Below the pieces are notes generated by a model. That model worked only from the letters and a program-made list of their open reading frames with translations. It had not been told where the DNA came from and ran no database searches. Made by a program: the position numbers and the translations under genes. A stretch of 64,000 nucleotides of DNA from Pseudoduganella armeniaca (GTDB lineage: Bacteria > Pseudomonadota > Gammaproteobacteria > Burkholderiales > Burkholderiaceae_D): NCBI RefSeq assembly GCF_003028855.1, contig NZ_CP028324.1:2046001-2110000 (forward strand), in the 5' to 3' direction. This document shows positions 35,260 to 45,097 of the stretch, one piece after another (the stretch's first letter is position 1; every line of letters begins with the position of its first letter).

Positions 35260-36783
35260 ATGCCGATCACGTTCAAGCCTCTTGCTGCCCTTGCTCTTGC
35301 GCTGGGCAGCGCTGTCCTCCACGCCGCCGAGCTGGGCGAGGCGACGGTGCGTTCGCACATCGGCCAGCCGCTCGTCGCGGACGTGGAACTGGTCGACCTG
35401 ACGCCGCAGGACCTGGCCGACGTGCAGGCCCGGCTGGCCAGCCGCGACGTGTTCCAGGGCGCGAACGTGGCGCTGAGCCCGGCCCTGGCGGGACTGAGCA
35501 TCAGTGTCGTCAAGCGCGAAGGGCGACGCACGCTGCACCTGACGACCAGCGCGCCCGTGCAGTCCGAGGTGCTGCACCTGTATTTCGAGCTGTCCGGGGG
35601 CGGACGCCAGAGCGTGCGCGGCGTGACATTGTGGTTGCCGCAGGCGCCGCCCGCGCCACCGGCGCCGGTGCCCCAGCCGACCCGGATTGTGGCAGCGCCG
35701 GCGGTGTCGGTGCCTGAAACCGCGGCGGTGGCATCGGCAGCGGAGCCGAAGCGGGCGGCTGGACGCTCGGGCGGCGTCAGCATCCAGTTGGCCGCCGCTG
35801 GCGTGCCCGGCAAGCAAGCCACGCGTGCCGATGCCGAACTGCTGGGCGCCGTCGAGCGCGCCTTTGCCGCGCGGGCCGGCAGGCCTGCGGCGCCAGCCGA
35901 GGAAAAACATTCCGCCAAGCCCCTGGACAAGGCGGCCGCGCAGGTCGACAAGCCGGCCGCGGTCGAGAAAAAGGCCGACCAGCCGGCACAGGTCAAGGCC
36001 GAGTCGAAGGGTAGGAAGGCGGCGCCGAAGCCGGCGGAGAAGATAGTCGAAAAACCGGCCGAAAAGCCGGCCGAAAAGCCGCCCGTGGCGCCTGCGGCCA
36101 AGCCTGCGCCCGGCAAGATGGCACAGCCACCGGTGCAAGACCCGGCGATGCTGAAAAAGTTGGCCGAGCTGGAAGCCAAGCTGAAAAGGTTGCAGAAAAT
36201 GGTGAACAGTGCGCCGGCGGCGGCGCCAGCGGCTGCCGCAGTTGCGGTAGCGGCACCGGCGGCGCCAAAAGCCGTCGAGGCAGCGCCGCCCGCAGCGCCA
36301 AAAGCCATTGAGGCAGCGCCGCCCGCAGCGCCGGCTCAACCCGTCGCGGAGACGCCCGGCCGTACCGCCGCCGGCAAGATTACCGATGCGCGCAGTACCG
36401 CGGAAGCAAAACCGAAGAGCGAGGCGCATGCGGCCGCGGCAACGGTGGCGGAACCCATCGTCGCCCAGCCGGCGCATGCCGAACCCAAGGCCAAGTCCGC
36501 CGAGCCGAAGCCGGCACCAGCGCCAGTGGAAGAGCCCGCCAAGGAGAAGAAGATGTCGCGGCCCAAAGTGCTGACGATGATCGCTGGCGGCAGCATGGCG
36601 TTGCTCGCGCTGCTGGGCGTGATCGTTCACTTCGTGCGGCGCCGCAACGCCAAGAATGCCAAGGCGCAGATCAAGGTGTGGCAGAGCTGGCGCAAGAAGG
36701 CAATTGCCGAGGCGGCGGTTGCGGAGGAAGAGGGCGCGGAACCGGCATCCGCGGAAGCCGCAGCCGAGGCGAAAGCGGCGTGA
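35260..36783 (+). CDS. FimV-like protein (short form)
   Basis: 507 residues. Signal peptide (LAALALALGSAVLHA, to about 23), then the FimV N-terminal domain (LGEATVRSHIGQPLVADVEL, VDLTPQDLADVQARLASRDV, SEVLHLYFELSGGGRQSVRG; about 24-130). A long Ala/Pro/Lys-rich linker with EKPAEKPAEKP repeats follows, then a short coiled coil (about 300-320), a transmembrane helix (about 445-467, MIAGGSMALLALLGVIVHFV) and a charged tail. FimV/HubP proteins organise the cell pole, type IV pili and secretion. The LysM motif and C-terminal TPR domain of full FimV are not obvious, and it is shorter. Confidence 0.78.
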   Translation: MPITFKPLAALALALGSAVLHAAELGEATVRSHIGQPLVADVELVDLTPQDLADVQARLASRDVFQGANVALSPALAGLSISVVKREGRRTLHLTTSAPVQSEVLHLYFELSGGGRQSVRGVTLWLPQAPPAPPAPVPQPTRIVAAPAVSVPETAAVASAAEPKRAAGRSGGVSIQLAAAGVPGKQATRADAELLGAVERAFAARAGRPAAPAEEKHSAKPLDKAAAQVDKPAAVEKKADQPAQVKAESKGRKAAPKPAEKIVEKPAEKPAEKPPVAPAAKPAPGKMAQPPVQDPAMLKKLAELEAKLKRLQKMVNSAPAAAPAAAAVAVAAPAAPKAVEAAPPAAPKAIEAAPPAAPAQPVAETPGRTAAGKITDARSTAEAKPKSEAHAAAATVAEPIVAQPAHAEPKAKSAEPKPAPAPVEEPAKEKKMSRPKVLTMIAGGSMALLALLGVIVHFVRRRNAKNAKAQIKVWQSWRKKAIAEAAVAEEEGAEPASAEAAAEAKAA

Positions 36784-36796
36784 TATTCACGCGGCA

Positions 36797-36825
36797 ATAA
36801 AAAAGCGCCCGGCGGGCGCTTTTCC
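36797..36825. terminator. Bidirectional intrinsic terminator
   Basis: AAAAAAGCGCCC, loop GGC, GGGCGCTTTT between the FimV-like gene (+) and fliT (-). T-runs occur in both directions. Confidence 0.9.
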
Positions 36826-36840
36826 ATAAAAACTGCAAAC

Positions 36841-37107
36841 TCAGCCGTTCAACCGGCCCATCCATGGTTCCGTCACGTCGCGCACGGCGCGGTCGTTGGC
36901 CAGGATCTGCTTGAGCAGGTCGATCTTGCGCTGGCGGGCGGCGCCTTCCAGCTTGGTTACGCCACCGATGGCCGGCACCGCTGCCGCGGCGCACTGGTTC
37001 TCCAGCCGGTCCAGCGCATCGAAGTCGCCGATCTGCGCCGCCACCGCCATCTTGCCTGTCAAGCCGGCAATGTTTTCGTACATGGAGAGAACTTCGGTGG
37101 AGGTCAT
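36841..37107 (-). CDS. fliT: FliT-like flagellar export chaperone
   Basis: 88 residues. VLSMYENIAGLTGKMAVAAQ, GDFDALDRLENQCAAA and ILANDRAVRDVTEPWM match the helical FliT fold that holds the filament cap FliD and, in enterics, inhibits FlhDC. It stands alone here; fliD and fliS are not in the window. Length is slightly below the usual 100-120. Confidence 0.78.
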   Translation of the reverse strand: MTSTEVLSMYENIAGLTGKMAVAAQIGDFDALDRLENQCAAAAVPAIGGVTKLEGAARQRKIDLLKQILANDRAVRDVTEPWMGRLNG

Positions 37108-37217
37108 GGCTAGCCTTCAAAAACGTCGATGGAGTACCGCTTGTCTGGATTAACGTCAGGCCGTGGCGGAACTTTAGGGGTTTTTGAAAATTTTTTGAAT
37201 TATTTTTCGGCTTGCCT

Positions 37218-37526
37218 TTAGACACTGTATAGATAGGCGATCGGGAGCACCAGCTGCAGTAGGGCGGCCGCGATGGTCCAGCGCGCCCGGACCGGTGTGC
37301 GCACCCGGCTTTTCCAAAGCGCATGCCCGAGGGCTGCGATGCAAATGAGATCGATCAGCAGTACCGGCGCATAACAGGCTAGAAATATCAGGCCTGCGCC
37401 CAGGCGGGCAGGCCCGGGCGGCCTGGCATCCATGACGGACCAGGCGATCCCCAACGGGATCAAGCCGACCAGCAGCCAGAATGCGCACCAGGCGATGCCA
37501 CGGTCGGTCGGGATGGACTCTGTCAT
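37218..37526 (-). CDS. Small membrane protein of unknown function
   Basis: 102 residues with three predicted membrane helices (about 12-30 WCAFWLLVGLIPLGIAW, 42-66 LGAGLIFLACYAPVLLIDLI, 84-100 IAAALLQLVLPIAYLYSV) and a basic loop SRVRTPVRARW between the last two. ATG 37526 is the only good start. It sits 27 bp downstream of the HDOD gene on the same strand, so cotranscription is likely. No family recognised. Confidence 0.6.
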   Translation of the reverse strand: MTESIPTDRGIAWCAFWLLVGLIPLGIAWSVMDARPPGPARLGAGLIFLACYAPVLLIDLICIAALGHALWKSRVRTPVRARWTIAAALLQLVLPIAYLYSV

Positions 37527-37553
37527 CCCGGCATTATAACGAGGACAATTTTG

Positions 37554-38381
37554 TCAGCGGAACATCTCTTCCAGGCCGGCGCTGAGCTCGTCGAGCGGCG
37601 GCATCTCGTCCAGCAGCAGGTCCGGATCGAGGCCGATCGCCTTGGCGACGTCGCCCGGCAGCGTGGCCGCCAGCTGCTTGTCATCCTTGCCTTCGAGCAG
37701 GGCGCGGGCGCGCCAGGCACCCAGGTGCACGACGGCGGCGAGACGGTCCAAGGCCCGATGCCCCAGCGGCGCCGGAATGGCTTCGATGGCGTCCGAGAAC
37801 GCGGCCGGGAATTGCCAGCGCCGGGCCAGCTCGGCGCCCACGTCTGCATAACCGAAGCCGAAGGCGGCCTTTTCCACGTCCAGCCGGCTGGCGTCCAGCG
37901 GCGGCGTGTCGCGGTCCAGCGCCTGGGCCTGGTCCGGCATTGCGGAATGGATCAGCAATTCGCCGATCGCGTGCATCATGCCGATCGTGAATGCCAGCTC
38001 CTGGTTGTCGCGCGTCTTGCGGGCGATCCATTTGGCGGCCACGGCCGTGTGCATGCTGTAGCGCCAGAACTGCTGCAGGTCGAGTCCGCTGACTGCCTTG
38101 AAACCGTTGACGAGCCCGGAACTGATGACCAGCGTGCGCACCGCAACAAAGCCCAGCATCAGCACCGCATCCTCGACGGTACCGATACTGCGCGACACAT
38201 TGTAGTAAGCCGAGTTCGCCAGGCGCAGCAGCTTGGCGCTCAGCACCGGGTCCAGCGCGACTTTCTTCGCCACGTCCTCGGTCGAAACCGAGGCCTTGTC
38301 GAAGCTCTGGATCAGGTCTTGCACGACCTTGGGCGCCGTCGGCAACGCGGTGGGGTTATCGAACAATTCCTGCAGTGTCAT
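37554..38381 (-). CDS. HDOD domain protein
   Basis: 275 residues, almost all an HDOD domain: LPTAPKVVQDLIQSF, VALDPVLSAKLLRLANSAYY (about 42-61), RSIGTVEDAVLMLGFVAVRT (about 64-83), HTAVAAKWIARKT and FTIGMMHAIGELLI. The HD metal ligands are replaced, as usual in HDOD. Such proteins act in signalling, often with c-di-GMP or stress control of motility. AGGAGACGCG precedes the ATG. The 247 bp between it and the M13 gene hold divergent promoters but nothing I can define. Confidence 0.9.
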   Translation of the reverse strand: MTLQELFDNPTALPTAPKVVQDLIQSFDKASVSTEDVAKKVALDPVLSAKLLRLANSAYYNVSRSIGTVEDAVLMLGFVAVRTLVISSGLVNGFKAVSGLDLQQFWRYSMHTAVAAKWIARKTRDNQELAFTIGMMHAIGELLIHSAMPDQAQALDRDTPPLDASRLDVEKAAFGFGYADVGAELARRWQFPAAFSDAIEAIPAPLGHRALDRLAAVVHLGAWRARALLEGKDDKQLAATLPGDVAKAIGLDPDLLLDEMPPLDELSAGLEEMFR

Positions 38382-38628
38382 CGCGCGTCTCCTGTCTTCG
38401 ATGTTGCCGTACGTGAATATTTAGCTGAACTATATAGGGAATTACGGTCCGGCAGAAGCAGTTTATGCCGGAAGGTGGCAAGATGCTCCTGTCGCGCAGC
38501 ACCACTTTACAGCGGTCTGTCGGCGCATGGCGCAGCCTGTCGCAGGCGGCCCCCGGCCGGGCCACCGATACGCTACAGTGCAGCCTGACTTCGTGCGCCT
38601 TGCGCTTCATCTTCAACCGGATTCTCGA

Positions 38629-40626
38629 ATGTTTGCCTTCCCAGCTCTCTCCCACTGCATGGCCGCGCTGGCGCTGTGCGCCGCCCTGTCGCCCGCCACC
38701 GCCCAGGTCCTGCCCGGCGACGATTTCTATACCTATGCCAACGGCGCCTGGCTGGCCGCCACGACGATCCCGCCCGATCGCGACGGCTGGGGTGCCGACT
38801 ACGCCGTCAGCGAGGAAACCGACCGCCGCGTGGCGCGCCTGATCGAGCAGGCCGGCCAGCGCGAAGCGACGGGCGACGTGCGCCGCGTGGTCGATTACTA
38901 CCGCGCGTTCATGGACGAGGCGGGCATCGAGGCGCGTGGCGTCGGGCCGCTGCGCCCGTTGCTGGAGGACATCGCCGCCATTCGCGACCGCCGCCAGCTG
39001 GCCCGGGCGCTGGGCGCCGGCCTGCGGGCCGACGTCGATCCGCTCAATGCCACCAACTTCCAGACCGAAAACCTGTTCGGCCTGTGGATCGCCCAGGGGC
39101 TGACGGACCCGGACAACTACGTGCCCTACCTGCTGCAGGGCGGCCTGGGCCTGCCGGACCGCTCGTACTACCTGGAGCAGGGCGCGCGCGCGGCGAAGCT
39201 GCGCGGTGCCTACCGGGCCCACGTGGCGGCGCTGCTGCGCCTGGCCGGTTTTGCCGATGCGCCGGCGCGCGCGGCCCGGGTGGTGGCGCTGGAAACGCAG
39301 CTGGCCCGGGCCCATGCGACACGGCAAGCGTCCGCCGACGTGCAACGGGCCAATAATCCGTGGCTGGCGGCCGGCTTCGCGACGCAGGCCCCCGGCATGG
39401 ACTGGCCGGCGTTCTTCGAGGGCGCCGGGCTGGCCGGACAGCAGCGCTTCATCGTCTACCATCCGGGCGCGGTGAAGGGAGCAGCCGCGCTGGTGGCGCG
39501 CGCGCCGCTGCAGGCATGGCGCGACTGGCTGGCTTTCCACACCGTGAACCGGCTGGGCGGGGCCTTGCCGCGCGCCTTTGTCGAGCAGCGTTTTGCGTTC
39601 TATGGCCGCACGCTGGGTGGCACGCCCCAGCTGTCCGAGCGGCGCCGCCGCGCCCTGGCCGCCGTCAACGACGCGCTGCCGGAGGCGGTGGGCAAGATGT
39701 ACGTGGAAACGTACTTCCCACCGGAGGCCAAGGCAAGGGTGCAGCAGATGGTCGGCAATATCGTGGCGGCGTTCCGCCGCCGCATCGAGCAGCTGGACTG
39801 GATGGCACCCTCGACCAAGCGCGAGGCGCAGGCCAAGCTCGATACGCTGTACGTCGGCGTCGGCTATCCCGAGAAGTGGACGGGCTACGACGGTCTCGAG
39901 ATCCGGGCCGACGACGCCTTCGGCAACGCCGTGCGCAGCGAGCAGTTCCATTACCGGCGCCAGCTCGCCAAGCTGGGCACGAAAGTGGACCCGACCGAAT
40001 GGTCGATGCCGCCGCAGCTGGTGAACGCCGTCAACATGCCGATGCAGAACGCCCTGAACTTCCCAGCCGCGATCCTGCAGCCACCGTATTTCGATCCGGC
40101 CGCATCGGACGCGCGCAACTATGGCGGCATCGGTGCGACCATCGGCCACGAGATCAGCCACAGCTTCGACGACCAGGGTGCGCAGTTCGACTCACGCGGC
40201 CGCCTGCGCGACTGGTGGACGCCAGCCGATGCGGCCCATTTCAAAAAGGCGTCGGCCCAGCTTGTCGCCCAGTACGACCGCTACCAGGCATTCCCCGACC
40301 TCAAGCTGAACGGCCAGCTGACCTTGTCGGAAAACCTGGCCGACCTGGCGGGCCTGGCGGCGGCGCTGGACGGTTTGCACGCCTCGCTGGGGGAGGGTAA
40401 CGCGACGCCGGCCGCCGATCGCGAATTCTTCCTGGGTTACGCGCAGAGCTGGCGCAGCAAGACGCGCGAGGCGGCGCTGCGCAACGAGATCGCCACGGAT
40501 GGGCACGCGCCGGCGCAATGGCGCACCTACACGGTGCGCAACCTGGACGCCTGGTACCGCGCCTTCGACGTACAGCCGGGCCAGGCGCTGTACCTGCCGC
40601 CGGCGCAGCGCGTACGGGTGTGGTAA
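38629..40626 (+). CDS. M13 (neprilysin-type) zinc metallopeptidase, exported
   Basis: 665 residues. Signal peptide (MAALALCAALSPATAQ). N-terminal M13 domain begins GDDFYTYANGAWL. Zinc motif HEISH starts at residue 507 (IGATIGHEISHSFDDQGAQF), the third ligand is in SENLADLAG, and substrate-binding NAVNMPMQNALNFPAAILQP and the C-terminal VRVW complete the family pattern. It cleaves oligopeptides outside the cytoplasm. ATG 38629 is used; an open frame from 38527 would precede the signal with a charged stretch. Confidence 0.93.
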   Translation: MFAFPALSHCMAALALCAALSPATAQVLPGDDFYTYANGAWLAATTIPPDRDGWGADYAVSEETDRRVARLIEQAGQREATGDVRRVVDYYRAFMDEAGIEARGVGPLRPLLEDIAAIRDRRQLARALGAGLRADVDPLNATNFQTENLFGLWIAQGLTDPDNYVPYLLQGGLGLPDRSYYLEQGARAAKLRGAYRAHVAALLRLAGFADAPARAARVVALETQLARAHATRQASADVQRANNPWLAAGFATQAPGMDWPAFFEGAGLAGQQRFIVYHPGAVKGAAALVARAPLQAWRDWLAFHTVNRLGGALPRAFVEQRFAFYGRTLGGTPQLSERRRRALAAVNDALPEAVGKMYVETYFPPEAKARVQQMVGNIVAAFRRRIEQLDWMAPSTKREAQAKLDTLYVGVGYPEKWTGYDGLEIRADDAFGNAVRSEQFHYRRQLAKLGTKVDPTEWSMPPQLVNAVNMPMQNALNFPAAILQPPYFDPAASDARNYGGIGATIGHEISHSFDDQGAQFDSRGRLRDWWTPADAAHFKKASAQLVAQYDRYQAFPDLKLNGQLTLSENLADLAGLAAALDGLHASLGEGNATPAADREFFLGYAQSWRSKTREAALRNEIATDGHAPAQWRTYTVRNLDAWYRAFDVQPGQALYLPPAQRVRVW

Positions 40627-40783
40627 CCCGGCCGTCGGAGTAATTGTTTGACAATGTTAGGGAGCGTACGGACGGAAATGCTGCCTGTCCGTATGATTTC
40701 CTCAACGACTAGCGCAACAGGGCGCAAGCCGGAAAGGCGCGGACCGCCGTGGTCCGCAGGCCGCAACATTGAGGAGTTTGACC

Positions 40784-40996
40784 ATGAACAGCGATCAGAT
40801 CAAAGGCAAGGCAAAGGAAATCGGCGGCAAGATCCAGGAAGAGGCCGGCGAGCTGGTGGGCAGCTCGAAGCAGCAGGTCAAGGGCGTGGCGAACCAGGCC
40901 GAAGGCAAGCTGCAGAAGAAGGTGGGCGACGCCCGCGAAGCGGTGGATGACGCACTGGACGACGATTCGACGATCGACCGCGGCAACCGCATGTAA
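40784..40996 (+). CDS. CsbD family stress protein
   Basis: 70 residues. MNSDQIKGKAKEIGGKIQEE, then GELVGSSKQQVKGVANQAEG and KLQKKVGDAREAVDD, the two-helix CsbD pattern. Highly charged, soluble, usually induced by general stress, with unknown biochemical role. GAGGAG lies 8 nt before the ATG. A strong terminator follows. Confidence 0.93.
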   Translation: MNSDQIKGKAKEIGGKIQEEAGELVGSSKQQVKGVANQAEGKLQKKVGDAREAVDDALDDDSTIDRGNRM

Positions 40997-41015
40997 GGTG
41001 GCCCAGCGCCATGAG

Positions 41016-41045
41016 AAAACAGCCGCTTTCGCGGCTGTTTTTGTT
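41016..41045 (+). terminator. Rho-independent terminator after csbD
   Basis: AAAACAGCCGC, loop TTTC, GCGGCTGTTTT plus Ts, 19 bp after the stop. Confidence 0.93.
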
Positions 41046-41146
41046 TGTGCTTTTGCTGTTGGGGGTAAGTGATGGCCGACGAGGCAGCAACTTGCGTGTC
41101 CAGGGGACTGACCCCGGTTTTTGTCGCTGACGCATGCGGCAACACC

Positions 41147-41199
41147 GGTGTCAGGCACCTTTCTGCGGGTCGGAGACCCGCAGAAAGGTGCCTGACACC
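41147..41199. repeat. Perfect 25-bp-arm palindrome, copy 2
   Basis: GGTGTCAGGCACC plus TTTCTGCGGGTC, loop GGA, exact complement. 53 bp, 21 bp from the stop of the S9 peptidase gene (-). A single half of the other repeat class (GGGGACTGACCCCGG) lies just upstream at 41103-41117. Confidence 0.95.
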
Positions 41200-41220
41200 A
41201 TGGGTTCTCGAGCGCCGCCG

Positions 41221-43434
41221 TCAGTCCGACGCCGGCCGCAAATTCTTGCGGAAGAACGCATCGATATACTTCTGCACGTGCCGCTTCTGCACCGGATTCG
41301 ACACCCCGTGCTTGGCGCCCGGGTAGGTCATCAGCTCGAACTGCACGCCGCGGTTGACCAGCGCGTCGATCATCTTGGTGCTGTTGGTGAACAGCACGTT
41401 GTCGTCGGCCATGCCGTGGATCAGCAGCAGCTTCGACTTCAGCCCGTCCACGTGGGCGAATACCGTGCTGTCCTGGTAGCCTTCCGGATTGTCGGCCGGG
41501 CGGTCCATGAAGCGTTCCGTGTAGTGCGTGTCGTACAGCTTCCAGTCCGTCACCGGCGCGCCCGAGACGCCGGCCGCGATCTTGTCCGAACCCTGCGACA
41601 GCAGGCGCAAGGTCATGAAGCCGCCGTAGCTCCAGCCATACACGCCGATGCGCTTGGCATCGACGAAGCCCTGCTGGCCCAGCCACTCGATGCCGGTCAG
41701 CTGGTCTTCCACCTCGACCTTGCCCAGGTTGCGGTAGATCGCGTCCGCGAACACGCGCTCGCGCCGCGACGAGCCGCGGTTATCCAGGCGGAACACCACG
41801 TAGCCCTGCTGTGCCATGTACTGGTCGAAGGTGTCGCCCCAGCGGCGCGTCACGTGCTGCGCGCCCGGGCCGCCGTAGGTGGACAGGTAGACCGGGTACT
41901 TCTTGGCCGCGTCGAAGCGGTATGGCTTGATCATCGACCAGTACAAGGTCTGGCCGTCCTTGGCCTTCAACGTGCCGTATTCGGTCGGCAGGTGGTCCGG
42001 CTTGTACTTGTAGTAGGGGTGCGCCGGCGTGACCTCGTTATGCTGCAGCCACGTCACCATCGCGCCGTCCGGCTTCCTGATCGAGACCTGCGGCGGGTTG
42101 GCCGGATCGGACCACGTGTCGACGAACACCTCGCCGTTGCGGGCGAAGCTGGTCTCGTGCCAGCCGTCGGCCTGCGTCACGCGCTTCGGCTGCGCGGCCG
42201 TGCTGCCGTCGAGCTTGACGACATAGGCCTGCTTGTCCGTGATCGCGTCCTTGTTCGACGCGAAGTAGACCTTGCCGGCCTTCTCGTCGATGGCCAACAG
42301 GTTGTCGACGCGCCAGTCGCCCTGCGTCAGCGCATGCTTGACTTTGCCGTTCATGTCGAACAGGTACAGGTGATTGCGCCCGCTGCGTTCGGACGCCCAG
42401 ACGAAGCCGGAACCGTCGGCCAGGAAGCGCAGGTCGTCGTTGATGCTGGTCCAGGTGTTGGCCGTTTCCGTCACCAGCACGCGCTGCGCCAGCGTGGCGG
42501 CGTCCACCGCGATCAGCTCCAGCTTCTTCTGGTCGCGCGTCTGGCGCTGGAACACCAGCTGGCGGCTGTCGGCGGTCCAATCGGCGCGCACCAGGTAGAT
42601 GTCCTGGTCCGGGCCCAGGTCGATGTCGCGGGTGGCGCCGGTGCTTGGCGAGACGATGCGCAGGCCGACGATGGCGTTCTTGTCGCCGGCGGCCGGGTAG
42701 CGCTGCTCGACCACGTCGGTGCGGTCGGCGTAGATCTCGAAGCGGCGCGCCACCGGCACCTGCGCCTCGTCGTAGCGGCGATACGCGATGGCCGAGTCGT
42801 CCGGCGCCCAGTAGTAGCCGGTGAACTGGTGCATTTCTTCCTGCGCCACGAACTCCGCCTCACCGTTGTGCAGCGTGCCCTTGCCATCCGTCGTCAGGGC
42901 CTTTTCCTTGCCGGTGGCGAGGTCGATCACGTACAGGTTCTGGTCGCGCACGAACGACACGTACTTGCCCTTCGGCGAAATCTTCGGGTCCGTCACGTTG
43001 CCGGAGGCGACCAGGCGCGCCGCATCCGGTTTGGCGACGTCGATCAGGTACAGGTTGCCGGCGATCGGCACCAGCAGGCGCTTGCCGTCCGGCGACCAGC
43101 TGTAGCTGATGATGCCCTTCAGGCTGGCGGTGCGCTCGCGCTCGCGCCGGGCCTTCTCGGCATCCGACAGGTTCTCGCTCGGCACCAGCGTCTTCGAGTC
43201 GACCAGGCGGCGGGTCGACTTGTCCTTCATGTTGAACTCCCACAGGTCGAGCTGGAACTGGTTGTCCTCGCGGCCGCGCAGGAACGTCACGCGCTCGCCA
43301 TTGGGCGCGACCTTCAGCGCGCGCACGCCGGGGCCGGCCAGCGCGGGATCGTCATAGATGCGGTCGAGGGTGAGACGCTCGGCCGATGCCGAGCCGGCGG
43401 CCAGCAGGGCCAGGAAGCTGAGTATGAAGCGCAT
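41221..43434 (-). CDS. S9 family prolyl oligopeptidase / DPP-IV-type serine peptidase, exported
   Basis: 737 residues with a signal peptide (FILSFLALLAAGSASA). The N-terminal beta-propeller spans about 20-480, with the DPP-IV double-Glu element EFVAQEEMHQFTGYYW (about 190-205) that anchors the substrate N-terminus. The alpha/beta-hydrolase domain has the nucleophile S602 in GVYGWSYGGFM, Asp in HGMADDNV and His in AKHGVSN. It removes X-Pro dipeptides in the periplasm. ATG 43434 is chosen for the signal peptide; the frame opens to 43473 with no RBS. Confidence 0.93.
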   Translation of the reverse strand: MRFILSFLALLAAGSASAERLTLDRIYDDPALAGPGVRALKVAPNGERVTFLRGREDNQFQLDLWEFNMKDKSTRRLVDSKTLVPSENLSDAEKARRERERTASLKGIISYSWSPDGKRLLVPIAGNLYLIDVAKPDAARLVASGNVTDPKISPKGKYVSFVRDQNLYVIDLATGKEKALTTDGKGTLHNGEAEFVAQEEMHQFTGYYWAPDDSAIAYRRYDEAQVPVARRFEIYADRTDVVEQRYPAAGDKNAIVGLRIVSPSTGATRDIDLGPDQDIYLVRADWTADSRQLVFQRQTRDQKKLELIAVDAATLAQRVLVTETANTWTSINDDLRFLADGSGFVWASERSGRNHLYLFDMNGKVKHALTQGDWRVDNLLAIDEKAGKVYFASNKDAITDKQAYVVKLDGSTAAQPKRVTQADGWHETSFARNGEVFVDTWSDPANPPQVSIRKPDGAMVTWLQHNEVTPAHPYYKYKPDHLPTEYGTLKAKDGQTLYWSMIKPYRFDAAKKYPVYLSTYGGPGAQHVTRRWGDTFDQYMAQQGYVVFRLDNRGSSRRERVFADAIYRNLGKVEVEDQLTGIEWLGQQGFVDAKRIGVYGWSYGGFMTLRLLSQGSDKIAAGVSGAPVTDWKLYDTHYTERFMDRPADNPEGYQDSTVFAHVDGLKSKLLLIHGMADDNVLFTNSTKMIDALVNRGVQFELMTYPGAKHGVSNPVQKRHVQKYIDAFFRKNLRPASD

Positions 43435-43533
43435 GGGTGAACAAAATATGGATGAGTGAGGATCGCGAGACAATACCAGACTCGGCCCCCGCTGACCACG
43501 CGCGAACGTTCGTATTACGGCCCTGCGCGCCGA

Positions 43534-44928
43534 CTATTGTTCGGTCGCCGCCAGCGCGCGCCGTTTCGACAGGCGCAGCAGGTAGGTCGACAGCAGCACG
43601 GCCGCTACCGTCAGGCCCAGCACCAGGCCGATCCAGAAGCCCGAGGCGGACATTGGCGTGGCCGGCGCGAACGGAATCCAGTCCGGCGCCAGACCCAGCA
43701 CGCAGCCCAGCGGCAGCGCCACGCCCCAGAACGCGATCAGCTGGATCACCATCGGCGCGCGCGTCACCTTGTAGCCGCGGATGGCGCAGGATGCCGCCAC
43801 CTGCGCCGCATCGGACAGCTGGAACAGCGCCGCGAACAGCAGCAGGTGGGCGCACAGCTCGCGCACGGCCGGGTCGGACGTATAGATGGCCGCGATCTGG
43901 TGCCGGAACAGCGCGATGAACACGGCCGACAGCACGGCGAAGCCGACCGACATCGACAGCCCGACGAGCGACGCGAAGCGGGCCCGCTGCGGGTTGCCTT
44001 CACCCAGCGCCTGGCCCACGCGCGCGATCATGCCGATGCCGAACGAGAGCGGCACCATGAATGTCAGCGACGAAAAGTTCAGCGCGATCTGGTGCGCCGA
44101 CACGGTGACGACGCCGAAGCGCGCGATCAGCAGGCTGACGGCGCCGAACACGGAGACCTCGGCGAAATACGTGACGCCGATCGGCACGCCGAGCTTCAAC
44201 ATGCTCCAGATCTCGGGCCAGTGCGGCCATTCCCAGCGCGTGAACGGGTAGGTCTGGCGGTAGGCCGGTGCAATGCGTACCCAGACCAGCATCGCCAGCA
44301 GGTCGAACCAGACGACGGCGGCGGTGGCGATGGCGCAGCCCAGCGCGCCCATCTTGGGCGCGCCGAAGTGGCCGAATACCAGTACCCAGTTTATCGCCAC
44401 GTTGAGCAGCAAGCCCAGGATGGCGATCACCATTACGGGCTTGGTGTGGTTGATGCTGGCGCTGTAGCCGTACAGCGCGCGATAGGCGGCAAACGGGACC
44501 AGGCCCGCGCTGATGATGTGCACGAACATCGATGCGCGCGCGTTCACCTCCGGCGCCAGGTACAGGTGGTCGAACAGCAGCGTGGACAGGTTGGCCAGCA
44601 CGGCCGCGATCAGGCCGACGCCGGCCGCCTTCCACAGGGCCTGGCGCACGGAATGCGGGATCTTGTCGAAGGCACCGGCGCCCACCTCGTGCGCCACGAC
44701 GGTGTTAATCGCCATCATGGTGCCGCTGACCGTGAGCAGGATGATCGACCAGACCGACGCGCCCAGCGAGACGGCGGCCAGTTCGGCCGCGCTGGTGTGG
44801 CCCGTCATCGCCACGTCCGCCGCCGCCATGCCGACGGTGGCCAGCTGGCCGACCAGCACGGGCCAGGCCAGCTGCCACAGGCTGAGGGCTTCGCGGCGGA
44901 CATTCGAGAGCGTGAACGAGTAAGGCAT
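43534..44928 (-). CDS. MATE family efflux transporter (NorM-like)
   Basis: 464 residues with 12 membrane segments in two related halves. LWQLAWPVLVGQLATVGMAA and DVAMTGHTSAAELAAVSLG are the MATE start; the second half begins LGVPIGVTYFAEVSVFGAVS. It exports cationic drugs in exchange for H+ or Na+. ATG 44928 gives the family N-terminus, but no clear Shine-Dalgarno is visible. An open frame further upstream covers the crystallin gene in antisense and is not real. Confidence 0.92.
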   Translation of the reverse strand: MPYSFTLSNVRREALSLWQLAWPVLVGQLATVGMAAADVAMTGHTSAAELAAVSLGASVWSIILLTVSGTMMAINTVVAHEVGAGAFDKIPHSVRQALWKAAGVGLIAAVLANLSTLLFDHLYLAPEVNARASMFVHIISAGLVPFAAYRALYGYSASINHTKPVMVIAILGLLLNVAINWVLVFGHFGAPKMGALGCAIATAAVVWFDLLAMLVWVRIAPAYRQTYPFTRWEWPHWPEIWSMLKLGVPIGVTYFAEVSVFGAVSLLIARFGVVTVSAHQIALNFSSLTFMVPLSFGIGMIARVGQALGEGNPQRARFASLVGLSMSVGFAVLSAVFIALFRHQIAAIYTSDPAVRELCAHLLLFAALFQLSDAAQVAASCAIRGYKVTRAPMVIQLIAFWGVALPLGCVLGLAPDWIPFAPATPMSASGFWIGLVLGLTVAAVLLSTYLLRLSKRRALAATEQ

Positions 44929-45097
44929 GGAATCGGATAATGAGCGAATGATGAGACGGGGGGATTTTACCCATTCCAACCGTTTGATGGCGGGCCCTTG
45001 CAGTCGCCGTAGGAATTTGTTACAACGCCGGGTCCACGCGCGCCGCCACTGCCGCGTTCTGTGCTGGTCACCCATAACAATATCGACGGAGTTCCTG

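Noticed and set aside
38382..38628. Small ORFs in the HDOD-M13 divergent gap
   Set aside because: Candidates lack an RBS and show Arg/Ser-rich shadow-like composition; the gap is more likely promoter DNA.
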